DNA of 64,000 nucleotides from NCBI RefSeq assembly GCF_030345095.1, contig NZ_CP128360.1, forward strand, positions 6,386,001 through 6,450,000. Reading direction: 5' to 3'. The stretch's first letter is position 1, and every line of letters begins with the position of its first letter. This DNA is from Solwaraspora sp. WMMA2056. GTDB taxonomy: Bacteria; Actinomycetota; Actinomycetes; Mycobacteriales; Micromonosporaceae. Of the stretch, positions 8,801-17,754 are shown in pieces. The translations under genes were made by a program, and so were the position numbers. Below the pieces are notes generated by a model. It was given only the letters and a program-made list of their open reading frames with translations, ran no database searches and was not told where the DNA came from.

Positions 8801-10864
8801 GTGGCGCGAAGTGTCTACGTGGCCGGTCTCGGCCCCGGTGGTGGCAAGTCCACCGTCGCGCTCGGCCTGGCCGAGCTGTTGTCCCGTCGGGTCGAGCGGA
8901 TCGGGGTGTTCCGTCCGCTGGTCGCCGGCTCCGGCCCGGACGCGACGCTGAGCCTGCTGCGTGAGCGGTACCGCATCGACCTGCCCGACGAGCAGCTCTA
9001 CGGGGCCAGCTACGCCGAAGCCGCCGGGCTGGTCGCCGACGGCCGCCGCGAGGAGCTGATCTCGCGGATCGTCGGCCGCTACCGGGAGCTGGAGCGGCGC
9101 TGCGCGGCGGTGCTGGTGGTCGGCAGCGACTTCGACGACACCGGTGACAACGGCGGACTCCCCCGCGAGCTGGCCTTCAACGCACGGCTGGCCACCGAGT
9201 TCGGCAGCGTGGTGGTGGCCGTCGTGGACGGCATCCACCGCGACGGTGCCGAGGTCGCCGGCGCGGTACGCAGCGCGTACCACTCGCTGACCGAGCTCGG
9301 CACGACGGTGCTGGCGGTGATCGCCAACCGGGTCGGTGCCGAGGTGAACGCGCCGGCGTTGCCGGTGCCGACGTACGTCATCCCGGAGGTCCCGGCGGTG
9401 TCGGCGCCGACGGTGGCCGAGGTCGCCGCCGCACTCGACGCCAGTGTGCTGGCCGGCGACGAGACCGCGACCAGCCGCGACGTGCTGGACTTCGTGGTCG
9501 GCGCGGCGCACGTGCCGGTGCTGCTGGACCATCTCGTCGAGGGTGCCCTGGTGATCACCCCCGGGGACCGGGCGGATCTGCTGGTCGCGGTCAGCGCGGC
9601 GCACGCCGCCGGGCTGGTCTCCCTGGCCGGGATCGCGTTGACCCTCGGCGAGCAGCCGGACCCGCGGGCGATGCGGCTGGTGGAGCGGCTCGGGACGAAC
9701 CTGGCCGTGCTGTCGGTGCCGGCGGACAGCTTCCACGCCGTCGCCGCCGCCGGGCGGATCTCGGCGCGGCCCAGCGCCGCGAACCCGCGCAAGGTCGAGG
9801 CCGCACTCGGCGCCTTCGAGTCCAGCGTGGACAGCGCCGAGCTGGCCCGCCGGCTCGACGTGACCCGCTCCCCCCGGGTCACCCCGATGATGTTCGAGTA
9901 CGCGCTGATCGACCGGGCCCGCGCCGACCGGCGACGGCTGGTGCTACCGGAGGGCACCGACGAACGGATCCTGCGGGCCACCGAGATCCTGCTGCGCCGG
10001 GGCGTCGCCGACCTGACCCTGCTCGGCAACCCCGACGACATCGCCCGGCGGGCCCGCGAACTCGGCGTACAGGTCGACGCGGCGCGGGTCGTCGACCCGG
10101 CGACCAGCCCGTGGCGCGACGACTTCGCCGCCCGGTACGCGCAGCTGCGTCGGCACAAGGGGGTCACCCTTGAGCTGGCGCACGACGTGATCGGCGACGT
10201 CAACTACTTCGGCACCATGATGGTGCACACCGGGCACGTCGACGGCATGGTCTCCGGGGCGACCCACACCACCGCCGCCACGATCCGCCCCGCGTTCGAG
10301 ATCATCAAGACGCTGCCGGAGGTCTCGGTCGCCTCCAGCGTCTTCTTCATGCTGCTCGCCGACCGGGTGCTGGTCTACGGCGACTGCGCGGTCAACCCGG
10401 ACCCGGACGCCGAGCAACTGGCCGACATCGCGGTCAGCTCGGCGCAGACCGCAGCCCGGTTCGGCATCGAGCCGAGGGTCGCGATGCTGTCCTACTCCAC
10501 CGGCACGTCCGGCAGTGGCGACGACGTCCGGAAGGTGGCCGCCGCCACCGACCTGGTCCGCAAACGGTGCCCGGACCTGCTGGTGGAGGGGCCGATCCAG
10601 TACGACGCGGCGATCGACCCGACCGTCGCCGCCACCAAACTGCCCGGCAGCGAGGTCGCCGGCCGGGCCACCGTCTTCGTCTTCCCCGACCTGAACACCG
10701 GCAACAACACCTACAAGGCGGTGCAGCGCTCGGCCGGCGCGGTCGCCGTCGGCCCGGTCATGCAGGGTCTGCGGCGGCCGGTCAACGATCTGTCCCGGGG
10801 CGCCACCGTGGCCGATATCGTCAACACCGTGGCGATCACCGCGATCCAGGCCGCCGCGCGATGA
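8801..10864 (+). CDS. pta: Phosphate acetyltransferase
   Basis: 687 residues of the long three-domain type. Residues 1-200 are a P-loop domain with GPGGGKST near residue 10, the middle is the DRTGG-type domain, and from about residue 360 comes the catalytic PTA_PTB domain (RLVLPEGTDERIL, VSGATHTTAATIRPAF, STGTSGSG, GPIQYDAAIDP). GTG 8801 is chosen over a TTG 15 bases upstream because it places the P-loop as in homologues. It interconverts acetyl-CoA and acetyl phosphate; ackA follows with an overlapping start (ATGA at 10861). Confidence 0.95.
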   Translation: MARSVYVAGLGPGGGKSTVALGLAELLSRRVERIGVFRPLVAGSGPDATLSLLRERYRIDLPDEQLYGASYAEAAGLVADGRREELISRIVGRYRELERRCAAVLVVGSDFDDTGDNGGLPRELAFNARLATEFGSVVVAVVDGIHRDGAEVAGAVRSAYHSLTELGTTVLAVIANRVGAEVNAPALPVPTYVIPEVPAVSAPTVAEVAAALDASVLAGDETATSRDVLDFVVGAAHVPVLLDHLVEGALVITPGDRADLLVAVSAAHAAGLVSLAGIALTLGEQPDPRAMRLVERLGTNLAVLSVPADSFHAVAAAGRISARPSAANPRKVEAALGAFESSVDSAELARRLDVTRSPRVTPMMFEYALIDRARADRRRLVLPEGTDERILRATEILLRRGVADLTLLGNPDDIARRARELGVQVDAARVVDPATSPWRDDFAARYAQLRRHKGVTLELAHDVIGDVNYFGTMMVHTGHVDGMVSGATHTTAATIRPAFEIIKTLPEVSVASSVFFMLLADRVLVYGDCAVNPDPDAEQLADIAVSSAQTAARFGIEPRVAMLSYSTGTSGSGDDVRKVAAATDLVRKRCPDLLVEGPIQYDAAIDPTVAATKLPGSEVAGRATVFVFPDLNTGNNTYKAVQRSAGAVAVGPVMQGLRRPVNDLSRGATVADIVNTVAITAIQAAAR

Positions 10865-11988
10865 GCGGCCCCAGCCGAGTCCTGGTCCTCAACTGCGGTT
10901 CGTCGTCGCTGAAGTACCAGCTCTTCGACGGCGAGCAGGTGGTCGACAAGGGCGTCGTCGAACGGATCGGCGAGGCCGGCGGCGGGCCGGCCGACCATGC
11001 CGAGGCGCTACGGACGATGGCGCAGCGGACCGACCTGACCGGGCTCGCCGGGGTCGGGCACCGGGTGGTGCACGGCGGCGTCCGGTTCGCCGAGCCGACT
11101 TTGATCACCGACCAGGTGGTCGACGAGATTGAGCGGCTGGTGCCGCTGGCCCCGCTGCACAATCCGGCCAACCTGACCGGCATCGCCCAGGCCCGCCGGC
11201 TGCTGCCGGACGTACCGCAGGTCGCGGTCTTCGACACCGCCTTCCACCGCACGCTGCCGCCGGAGCAGGCCAACTACGCGATCGACGCCGACACCGCACA
11301 GCGGTACGGCATCCGCCGGTACGGGTTCCACGGCACCTCACACGCGTACGTGTCCCGCCGTACCGCCGCCCTGCTCGGTCGGGATCCGGCCGAGGTCCAG
11401 GTGATCACCCTGCACCTGGGCAACGGTGCCAGCGCCTGCGCGGTGGCCGGCGGACGCAGCGTGGCCACGTCGATGGGGCTGTCCCCGCTGGAAGGGCTGG
11501 TGATGGGCAGCCGCAGCGGCGACCTCGACCCGGCGGTGGTGTTCCACCTGGAACGGGTCGCCGGCTGGTCCACCGCCGACGTCGACCGGCTGCTCAATCA
11601 GCGCAGCGGGCTGGTCGGCCTCGCCGGGGCCGGTGACATGCGCGAGGTGCTGCGCCGGCGCGACGCCGGAGACCCGGGTGCCCGGCTCGCCGTCGACATG
11701 TACTGCGCCCGCATCCGGTTCTACGTGGGCGGCTACTACGCGCTGCTCGGCCGGGTCGACGCGGTCACCTTCACCGCCGGGGTCGGCGAGAACGCCGCCG
11801 CCATCCGGGCGGCGGCGCTCGCCGGGCTCGACGGGCTCGGCATCGCCGTCGACCCGGACCGCAACGGCAGCGGCGGCGGCGAACGGCGGATCTCCCCGGA
11901 CGGTACGCCGGTCGGAGTGTGGGTGGTCCCCACCAACGAGGAGTTGGAGATCGCCAGTCAGACCCGAGCGGTGCTGGCCGACCACTGA
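10861..11988 (+). CDS. ackA: Acetate kinase
   Basis: 375 residues, slightly shorter than the usual 395-400. Family motifs are VLNCGSSSLKYQLF at residues 8-21, GHRVVHGG, FDTAFHRTLPP, RYGFHGTSHAYV, HLGNGAS and FTAGVGENAAAIR. It converts acetyl phosphate and ADP to acetate and ATP, or the reverse. Its start overlaps the pta stop, giving the classical pta-ackA operon for overflow acetate and acetyl phosphate control. Confidence 0.97.
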   Translation: MSGPSRVLVLNCGSSSLKYQLFDGEQVVDKGVVERIGEAGGGPADHAEALRTMAQRTDLTGLAGVGHRVVHGGVRFAEPTLITDQVVDEIERLVPLAPLHNPANLTGIAQARRLLPDVPQVAVFDTAFHRTLPPEQANYAIDADTAQRYGIRRYGFHGTSHAYVSRRTAALLGRDPAEVQVITLHLGNGASACAVAGGRSVATSMGLSPLEGLVMGSRSGDLDPAVVFHLERVAGWSTADVDRLLNQRSGLVGLAGAGDMREVLRRRDAGDPGARLAVDMYCARIRFYVGGYYALLGRVDAVTFTAGVGENAAAIRAAALAGLDGLGIAVDPDRNGSGGGERRISPDGTPVGVWVVPTNEELEIASQTRAVLADH

Positions 11989-12040
11989 GTGTCGGTCAGC
12001 TCAGCCGACCGGTGACGGCCGGGGCCCGCAGCTGACGCGG

Positions 12041-12211
12041 TCAGACCAGCAGCCAGACGGCGATCGCGAGGACGACCGCCACCACGCCGGCGATGCCGAT
12101 GCCGATGATCAACGGCAGCCGGGACGGCTGGTCGGCGACCGGCGACGGGGTCGTCTGGAAGGCCCGGAAGGCCTCGGTGTTGCCGCTCGGATCGACGTAC
12201 TCGTCAGACAT
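12041..12211 (-). CDS. Small single-span membrane protein
   Basis: 56 residues starting at ATG 12211. The first 33 residues are polar (MSDEYVDPSGNTEAFRAF), and residues 34-55 form one hydrophobic helix of Ile/Val/Ala reaching the C-terminus, so it is a tail-anchored type protein with the N-terminus probably cytoplasmic. Codon use matches its neighbours. I do not recognise a family. It lies alone between ackA (convergent) and the divergent lipoprotein hydrolase. Confidence 0.6.
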   Translation of the reverse strand: MSDEYVDPSGNTEAFRAFQTTPSPVADQPSRLPLIIGIGIAGVVAVVLAIAVWLLV

Positions 12212-12304
12212 GACGACGACCCTAGCGAAATCGGGCAAGTGCCGCCACGACCGACCGACGCGTCCGGGTGGCCGACCTGGCTGCCGCGCGGTAACAATCG
12301 TCTG

Positions 12305-13225
12305 ATGCGTGTTCGTCGTCCGGCGGTGGCCGGCCTGCTCACCGCCGGTCTGGTCGGTGCCCTGCTGGCCGGCTGCGGATCCGCGCCCACGCCGCCGCCG
12401 GTGTTCAACGCACCGGCGTCGGTACCGCCCACCCCGGCCCCCGGCCGGGCGGCACCGGCCGGTCAACTCGACGTCGCGACCCGCACCCTCGACCTCGCCC
12501 GTGGTGACCGGCCGCTGCCGGTGACCGTCTGGTACCCGGCCGACGACGCCGGCCCGTTCCCGGTGGTGCTGTTCAGCCACGGCCTGGGCGGCGAGCCGGC
12601 GGACTACCAGGCGGTGCTGGCGCAGTGGGCGGCGGCCGGGTTCGTGGTCGCCGCCCCGACCTACCCGTTCACCAGTCAGGGCGGCTCCGGCGGCAACGCC
12701 CTGGACGTGCTGAACCAGCCGGCGGACGCCTCACACGTCCTCGACGAACTGCTGGCGCTCGACGGACGCGACGGCGACGAGTTCGCCGGCCGGCTCGATG
12801 TCGAACGGGTCGCCGCCGCCGGGCACTCGGCCGGCGGGATCACCACCGTCGGGCTGTTCACCGCGGCCCGCGACGAACGGCTCGACGCCGGCGTGGTGCT
12901 GGCCGGCAGCGCCCTCGGGGTCGGTACGGCGTTCAGCGGTGCCGCCGCCCCGCAACTGTTCATCCACGGTGAGCTCGACGAGGTGGTGTCGTACGCGTCG
13001 GGCAGGGCGGCGTACGACCGGGTGCCCTGGCCGAAGGCGATGCTCAGCCTGCCCGACGGCGACCACGGGCAGTCACTGCTGCGGCCGGGCGACCCGGCCT
13101 ACGACGTGGTGATCGCGACCAGTACGGACTTCCTGCGCTGGACCCTGTACGGCGACGGTGCCGCCCGGGAGCGGCTGACCGAGGCACCCCCGGCGGGGGT
13201 GGCGGTCTTCGACGACCAGCTCTAG
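12305..13225 (+). CDS. Lipoprotein alpha/beta hydrolase
   Basis: 306 residues. A lipoprotein signal peptide ends in LVGALLAGCGS (Cys about 22), followed by a Pro/Ala-rich linker. The hydrolase domain has VVLFSHGLGG (oxyanion region), GHSAGG with the nucleophilic Ser (about residue 179), HGELDEVV with the acid, and DGDHGQ with the catalytic His, resembling chlorophyllase and PAF-acetylhydrolase-like enzymes. It acts outside the membrane, presumably on an ester or amide of unknown identity. Its TAG stop overlaps the stop of the convergent oxidoreductase gene in one CTAG. Confidence 0.88.
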   Translation: MRVRRPAVAGLLTAGLVGALLAGCGSAPTPPPVFNAPASVPPTPAPGRAAPAGQLDVATRTLDLARGDRPLPVTVWYPADDAGPFPVVLFSHGLGGEPADYQAVLAQWAAAGFVVAAPTYPFTSQGGSGGNALDVLNQPADASHVLDELLALDGRDGDEFAGRLDVERVAAAGHSAGGITTVGLFTAARDERLDAGVVLAGSALGVGTAFSGAAAPQLFIHGELDEVVSYASGRAAYDRVPWPKAMLSLPDGDHGQSLLRPGDPAYDVVIATSTDFLRWTLYGDGAARERLTEAPPAGVAVFDDQL

Positions 13226-14175
13226 CGCTGGTGGTCCAGCACCAGTTTGCCGAAGGCGTCCCCGCTGTGCAGCCGGGCGAAGGCCGCCGGGGCCTCGCCG
13301 AAGCCGTACACGGTGTCGACCACCGGGCGGATACCGTGCGTGTCGCACAGCTGCAGCAGGCCGCGAAGCTCGTCGGCGGTGCCCATCGAGGTGCCGAGGA
13401 TCTCCAGCTGCATCGCGAAGACCCGGCGCAGGTCGACGGCGGGCAGGTGCCCGCTGGTGGCGCCGGAGACGACGATCCGGGCGCCGGGCGCGGCGGACTT
13501 CAACGAATGGTCGAAGGTGGCGGCACCGACGGTCTCGATCACCACGTCGACCCGTTCGGGCAGCCGGGCACCGGGTGCCAGCGCGGTCGCGCCGAGCGCG
13601 GCGACCCGCTCCCGCTTGGCCGGGTCCCGGCTGGTCGCGTAGACCCGCTTGCCCAGGGCGACGGCGATCACCACGGCCGCCGTCGCGACTCCCCCGCCCG
13701 CGCCCTGGACCAGCACCGACCCGGCCTGGTCGAGCCGACCCCGGGTGGTCAGCATCCGGTACGCGGTCAGCCAGGCGGTGGGCAGGCAGGCCGCCTCGGC
13801 GAAGCTGAGCCCGGCGGGTTTCGGAACGAGGTGCGAACGCGGTACCGCGACCCGGTCGGCGAACGTGCCCGGGTAGCGTTCGGACAGGATCGACATGCCG
13901 CGCGGGTCCGCCGGATCGGGCACCACCGGGTAGACGACGACGTCGTTGCCGGCGGCGTCGACCCCGGCCGCGTCGCAGCCGAGGATCATCGGCAGCCGGT
14001 CGGCGGGCAGCCCGACCCCGCGCAGTGACCACAGGTCGTGGTGGTTCAGCGAGCTGGCCCGGACCTCGACGACCGCCCAGTCCGAGGCGGGCAGGTCCGG
14101 TTCGGGCAGCTCACCGACGCGCAGCGCGGCAAGCGGATCGTCGACGTCGATGGTCGAGGCGTAGACGGCGCGCAT
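13222..14175 (-). CDS. Zinc-binding-type alcohol dehydrogenase/quinone oxidoreductase
   Basis: 317-residue medium-chain dehydrogenase/reductase. ATG at 14175 gives the canonical beginning MRAVYAST. Evidence: SSLNHHDLWSLRGVG, LGCDAAGVDAAG, the NADP-binding VLVQGAGGGVATAAVVIA (about residues 154-171) and VVIETVGAATFDHSL. It keeps the AxGxG Rossmann motif, but the zinc-ligand cysteines of true alcohol dehydrogenases are not evident, so a quinone-oxidoreductase-like NADPH reductase is more likely. It is convergent with and touches the hydrolase gene. Confidence 0.88.
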   Translation of the reverse strand: MRAVYASTIDVDDPLAALRVGELPEPDLPASDWAVVEVRASSLNHHDLWSLRGVGLPADRLPMILGCDAAGVDAAGNDVVVYPVVPDPADPRGMSILSERYPGTFADRVAVPRSHLVPKPAGLSFAEAACLPTAWLTAYRMLTTRGRLDQAGSVLVQGAGGGVATAAVVIAVALGKRVYATSRDPAKRERVAALGATALAPGARLPERVDVVIETVGAATFDHSLKSAAPGARIVVSGATSGHLPAVDLRRVFAMQLEILGTSMGTADELRGLLQLCDTHGIRPVVDTVYGFGEAPAAFARLHSGDAFGKLVLDHQR

Positions 14176-14238
14176 GCACCGCACGCTAGCAGCACCGCAC
14201 GCTGCCAGCACCGCTGCGCGCAGCACCGCACGCTGGCA
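14176..14238. repeat. Four imperfect copies of a 16-bp unit
   Basis: Units begin at 14176, 14192, 14208 and 14223 and follow the pattern gcaccgcacgctRNCA. Copies 1, 2 and 4 are nearly identical and copy 3 is degenerate. The array starts directly upstream of the ATG of the oxidoreductase gene, so it forms its 5' leader. Probably slipped-strand expansion; a regulatory role is unproven. Confidence 0.7.
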
Positions 14239-14243
14239 GCGCC

Positions 14244-14525
14244 TCAGCGCAGCAGCATCAGTGCGGTGAGCACAACCAGCGCGACCCCGGCGATCAGGAA
14301 CGCCACCAGCAGTTGGTGCACCGCCGCCGGCTCCGATCCGGCCGGCTCCGCTGGCAGGTCCGCGAGGACGGCGGCCAGTTCGCCGTGCGTCCGGGCGTGC
14401 ACGGTCCGCTCCACCCGGTCGGCGTGTTCGTCCAGACTCAACCGACCGGCCGAGGTGTGCCGCTCCAGGCAGCGCACGACCCGCTCGCGGTCCGCGTCCG
14501 AGGCACGCAGGTCGGGGCGGTTCAT
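14244..14525 (-). CDS. DUF1707 SHOCT-like membrane protein
   Basis: 93 residues. Residues 3-50 match the DUF1707 domain (RASDADRERVVRCLERHTSA, GRLSLDEHADRVE), very common in actinobacteria. A membrane helix fills residues 68-92. The N-terminal domain faces the cytoplasm. Function is unknown. It is transcribed toward the 16-bp repeat array and the oxidoreductase gene. Confidence 0.85.
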   Translation of the reverse strand: MNRPDLRASDADRERVVRCLERHTSAGRLSLDEHADRVERTVHARTHGELAAVLADLPAEPAGSEPAAVHQLLVAFLIAGVALVVLTALMLLR

Positions 14526-14607
14526 GTGGTCAGCCTAGGCGTGTCCACATCGGTGTGGGAACCCGTACGGGGCGGTGGGCCGCCGCGCCAGCCGGTACGG
14601 TGCAGCC

Positions 14608-15513
14608 GTGTCGACCCTACCTGTCGGTGGCGATGCCGCCCCCACGACGAAGCAGCTCATCATCGAACGGATCCTCCGCGACCGGGACGGCATCTGGCAG
14701 CAGATCGTCGACGAGCGGGGCCTGCGTCCCCTGATCGGCCAGCTGGTCACCAGCTCCACGCTGAGCCTCGCGATCTACGGGGCGGTGCTCGGTGCCTCGT
14801 ACGGCTGGCAACAGATCATCTCCTCGCTGATCAAGCTGCCGTTGCTGTTCCTGGCGACGCTGGCCATCTGTCTGCCAACCCTATACCTGTTCAACCTGGT
14901 CTTCGGCGCGCGGCTGTCGATGATCCAGGCGGTCGCGCTGATCCTGGTGTCGATCACCGTGACCGCCGCGCTGACCCTGGCGTTCGCGCCGGTCAGCCTC
15001 TTCTTCCTGGTCACCGCACAGAGCTACCAGTTCTACAAGCTTCTCAACGTGGCGATCCTGCTGCTTTCGGCGATCGTCGGCCTCCGGTTCCTGGTGGCCG
15101 GCATGCAGGCGCTCAACGACCATCAGCAACGGTCGGCCAAGGTGCCCGCGCCGGCTGGCGCGCCCACGCCCACCCCCGCGCCCGGACCTGCCGCACCCGT
15201 ACCAGCGGCTCCTGCCGCGCCCACGCCGGTCGGGACGGGCGCGATGGTCGATGCCATGACAGACCGGCCGCAGCTGCCCGCGCGCCCACAAGCGCATTTC
15301 GGTCAGCCGCTCGGCCCGCCGGCGCAGCGGCCGGCCAGCATGAGTCTGCTCTACATCTGGATCCTGCTCTTCGGGTTCGTCGGCACCCAACTCGCCTGGA
15401 CGCTGCGGCCCTTCTTCGGCGACCCCGACGCGCAGTTCGGGGTCTTTCGCGAGATCGAGGGCACCTTCTACGCCGACCTGCTGCGTTCCATCGGCCAACT
15501 GCTCGGCGGCTGA
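14608..15513 (+). CDS. Polytopic membrane protein (family often labelled 'actin-binding WH2')
   Basis: 301 residues from GTG 14608. Residues 15-45 are cytoplasmic (ILRDRDGIWQQIVDERG). Five hydrophobic segments fall at about 55-75, 82-105, 110-135, 138-150 and 155-175, with the marker SFAPVSLFFLVTAQSYQFYKL-like block around residue 130. A long Pro/Ala/Thr linker (185-235) precedes another helix and a C-terminal domain. The core resembles a Yip1-like family in actinobacteria and cyanobacteria that databases mislabel as actin-binding. Real role unknown. Confidence 0.7.
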   Translation: MSTLPVGGDAAPTTKQLIIERILRDRDGIWQQIVDERGLRPLIGQLVTSSTLSLAIYGAVLGASYGWQQIISSLIKLPLLFLATLAICLPTLYLFNLVFGARLSMIQAVALILVSITVTAALTLAFAPVSLFFLVTAQSYQFYKLLNVAILLLSAIVGLRFLVAGMQALNDHQQRSAKVPAPAGAPTPTPAPGPAAPVPAAPAAPTPVGTGAMVDAMTDRPQLPARPQAHFGQPLGPPAQRPASMSLLYIWILLFGFVGTQLAWTLRPFFGDPDAQFGVFREIEGTFYADLLRSIGQLLGG

Positions 15514-15549
15514 CCGCTCGCCATCCTTACGGCACCTCGCTCGCCGGAC

Positions 15550-15579
15550 GCCGGCCGGCCCGGGACCGGGCCGGCCGGC
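15550..15579. terminator. Bidirectional hairpin terminator
   Basis: Arms 15550-15563 and 15566-15579 are perfectly complementary 14-mers with a 2-base centre. It lies between two convergent genes and can serve both. Confidence 0.7.
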
Positions 15580-15601
15580 ACCTGCGGATCATCCGACGCG
15601 G

Positions 15602-16768
15602 TCAGCGGCGGGCGACGCCGTCGCGGCGGGCGGCGGCGGCGACCGCCGCGGCGACCGCCGGTGCGACCCGGGGGTCGAGCGCGGACGGCACGAACGCCTC
15701 CGGCTGCAGCAGGTCGGCGACCACGGCCGCGATGGCGTCGGCTGCGGCCACCTTCATGCCCTCGGTGATCCGGGTGGCGCCGACCTCCAACGCGCCCCGG
15801 AAAACCCCGGGGAAGGCGAGCACGTTGTTGATCTGGTTCGGGAAGTCGCTGCGGCCGGTGGCGACCAGGGCGGCGTACCGGTGGGCGATCTCCGGATGCA
15901 CCTCCGGCGTCGGGTTGGCCAACGCGAAGATGATGCCGCCGGGTGCCATGCCGGCGACGGCCGACTCTTCGATCCGGCCGCCGGAGAGGCCGATCAGCAC
16001 GTCGGCGCCGACCAGCGCGTCGGCGATGCCGCCGGCGCAGGCTGCGGTGAGGGCGGCGAGTTCGGCTTTGACCCCGTTGAGGTCGGCCCGGTCGTTGTGA
16101 ATGATGCCCCGCGAGTCGCAGACCACGGTCTTCGCCGGGTCGACGCCCCCGGCGATCAGCATCTTCGTCACCGCGACGCCGGCGGCGCCGGCCCCGCTGA
16201 CCACCACCCGCAGGTCGCCGAGTCGGCGGTCGAGCAACGTGGCGGCGTTGCGCAGGGCCGCGAGCACCACGATCGCGGTGCCGTGCTGGTCGTCGTGGAA
16301 GACCGGGATCGGCAGCGCCTCGTCGAGGCGGCGTTCGATCTCGAAGCAGCGGGGCGCGCTGATGTCCTCCAGGTTGATCCCGCCGAAGGAGGGTGCCAGT
16401 GCGGTGACGGTGGCGACGATGGCGTCGATGTCGCGGGTGTCCAGGCAGATCGGCACGGCGTCGACATCGCCGAACTGCTTGAACAGCACCGCCTTGCCCT
16501 CCATCACGGGCATCGCGGCGCGCGGACCGATGTCGCCGAGGCCGAGCACGGCGGTGCCGTCGGTGACCACGGCGACGGTGTGCGACACCCAGGTGTAGTC
16601 GTCGACGAGGGTCGGGTCGGCGGCGATGGCCTCACAGACCCGGGCGACGCCCGGGGTGTACGCCAGGGAGAGGTCCTCGCGGTCGGTCAGTGCGACGGTC
16701 GGCGTGATCGCCATTTTGCCGCCCCGGTGCAGGTCGAAGACCGGGTCAGAGATTGCCACTGTAGACAT
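15602..16768 (-). CDS. NAD(P)-dependent malic enzyme
   Basis: 388 residues, the short bacterial malic enzyme type. Landmarks are YTPGVARVCEAI (about residue 37), TDGTAVLGLGDIGP, GKAVLFKQFGDVDAVPICLD, FHDDQHGTAIV (metal/substrate site) and the nucleotide-binding VVSGAGAAGVAVTKML, ending with FPNQINNVLAFPGVFRGAL. It oxidatively decarboxylates malate to pyruvate, supplying NAD(P)H and linking the TCA cycle with pyruvate. ATG at 16768. No C-terminal phosphotransacetylase-like domain is present, unlike MaeB. Confidence 0.95.
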   Translation of the reverse strand: MSTVAISDPVFDLHRGGKMAITPTVALTDREDLSLAYTPGVARVCEAIAADPTLVDDYTWVSHTVAVVTDGTAVLGLGDIGPRAAMPVMEGKAVLFKQFGDVDAVPICLDTRDIDAIVATVTALAPSFGGINLEDISAPRCFEIERRLDEALPIPVFHDDQHGTAIVVLAALRNAATLLDRRLGDLRVVVSGAGAAGVAVTKMLIAGGVDPAKTVVCDSRGIIHNDRADLNGVKAELAALTAACAGGIADALVGADVLIGLSGGRIEESAVAGMAPGGIIFALANPTPEVHPEIAHRYAALVATGRSDFPNQINNVLAFPGVFRGALEVGATRITEGMKVAAADAIAAVVADLLQPEAFVPSALDPRVAPAVAAAVAAAARRDGVARR

Positions 16769-16907
16769 GGTGACTCCAGAGCCGTTGAGCGTGCGAAAGA
16801 GCCGCCGGCTCGGCGCGAGGTCAGCGTTGACCGGCGAGGCGCTGCGGGGGTCACCCGGGTTACGTGTCGAGCATAGTGTCCCACGGGCTGGTTTCCCGCC
16901 AAGTAGG

Positions 16908-17231
16908 TCATACCCGCCGGTAACAAAATGACCGCGGTCGCGGCCAGTAGCGCAACACTGCCCTTCCGTGCACGTCGGCCACCCCGTACGCCCGCGAGTC
17001 GTCGGTCACGAGATCGTTGTCGCCACGCAGCCACCAGCCGCCGTCGCAGGCCCGCACTGCCCGCTTGACCACCAGCAGGTCGGGCCGGGCACGGAAGGTG
17101 GCGACCACCACATCGCCCGGACGGACCGCCCGGCCGCCCCGACGGATCAGCAGTGCGTCGCCGTGGCGCAGCGTGGGAGCCATCGATGGACCGTGCACCA
17201 GCACGGCAAACAGAGGCGGACGCACTTGCAC
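16908..17231 (-). CDS. sodX: Nickel superoxide dismutase maturation protease (S26 type)
   Basis: 107 residues of the S26 signal-peptidase-like family. VHGPSMAPTLRHGD carries the catalytic Ser (about residue 15), and VVKRAVR the catalytic Lys (about residue 57). It is divergent from sodN, and this family removes the SodN propeptide so the N-terminal His can bind nickel. Start choice: GTG 17231 opens the frame, but GTG 17225 is better spaced from the GAGG at about 17232-17235. There is no N-terminal membrane anchor, in contrast to LepB. Confidence 0.88.
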   Translation of the reverse strand: MQVRPPLFAVLVHGPSMAPTLRHGDALLIRRGGRAVRPGDVVVATFRARPDLLVVKRAVRACDGGWWLRGDNDLVTDDSRAYGVADVHGRAVLRYWPRPRSFCYRRV

Positions 17232-17272
17232 CTCGTCAGGTCAGCGGGCCCGATGCGCGATAGGGTCGGCAA

Positions 17273-17287
17273 GGAGGATCTTCCTCC
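17273..17287. promoter_or_regulatory. Palindrome in sodX-sodN divergent region
   Basis: GGAGGA-TCT-TCCTCC, a perfect 6-bp inverted repeat about 50 bases before the sodN start. It could be an operator or an mRNA hairpin in the sodN leader; sodN genes are often nickel-controlled by Nur, but this site does not match a Nur box that I can recognise. Confidence 0.4.
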
Positions 17288-17338
17288 ACCTTACGCGTGC
17301 CGGCGATCGTGCCGCCGGCCAGTCAACGGAGGGTCCTG

Positions 17339-17746
17339 ATGCGACTTCCACGCATTCTTACTCCGCGCACGGTGGTCAGCGCCCACTGCGATCTGCCGTG
17401 TGGCGTGTACGACCCGGCGCAGGCCCGGATCGAAGCAGAATCGATCAAGGCGATCGCCGAGAAGTACCAGGCGAACACCGACCCGGAGTTCCGTACCCGT
17501 GCCCTGATCATCAAGGAGCAACGGTCCGAGCTGGTCAAGCACCACCTGTGGGTGCTCTGGACCGACTACTTCAAGCCGCCGCACTTCGAGAAGTACCCGC
17601 AGCTGAACCAGCTGTTCAACGAGGCCACCAAGCTCGCCGGTGGCGGCGGCGGGACCAAGGCCTCGGTCGACCCGGCCAAGGCCGACGAGTTGCTGCAGAA
17701 GATCGACGAGATCGCGAAGATCTTCTGGGAGACCAAGCAGGCCTGA
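17339..17746 (+). CDS. sodN: Nickel-containing superoxide dismutase
   Basis: 135 residues starting at ATG 17339 behind GGAGG. A 15-residue propeptide precedes HCDLPCGVYDP, the nickel hook (His1, Cys2, Cys6 after cleavage). The rest is the four-helix bundle (FRTRALIIKEQRSELVKHHL, LWTDYFKPPHFEKYP). A short Gly-rich loop replaces the usual inter-helix segment near residue 100. It dismutates superoxide in the cytoplasm as a hexamer. A hairpin terminator lies directly downstream. Confidence 0.97.
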   Translation: MRLPRILTPRTVVSAHCDLPCGVYDPAQARIEAESIKAIAEKYQANTDPEFRTRALIIKEQRSELVKHHLWVLWTDYFKPPHFEKYPQLNQLFNEATKLAGGGGGTKASVDPAKADELLQKIDEIAKIFWETKQA

Positions 17747-17754
17747 GGCCTCAG

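Noticed and set aside
14176-14238. A short CRISPR-like array
   Set aside because: Units are contiguous with no spacers, only 16 bp and imperfect; no cas genes exist in the window.
17273-17287. A Nur (nickel-uptake regulator) operator before sodN
   Set aside because: The palindrome GGAGGA-TCT-TCCTCC does not resemble the TTGC-type Nur half-sites that I know, so I left it as an unassigned palindrome.
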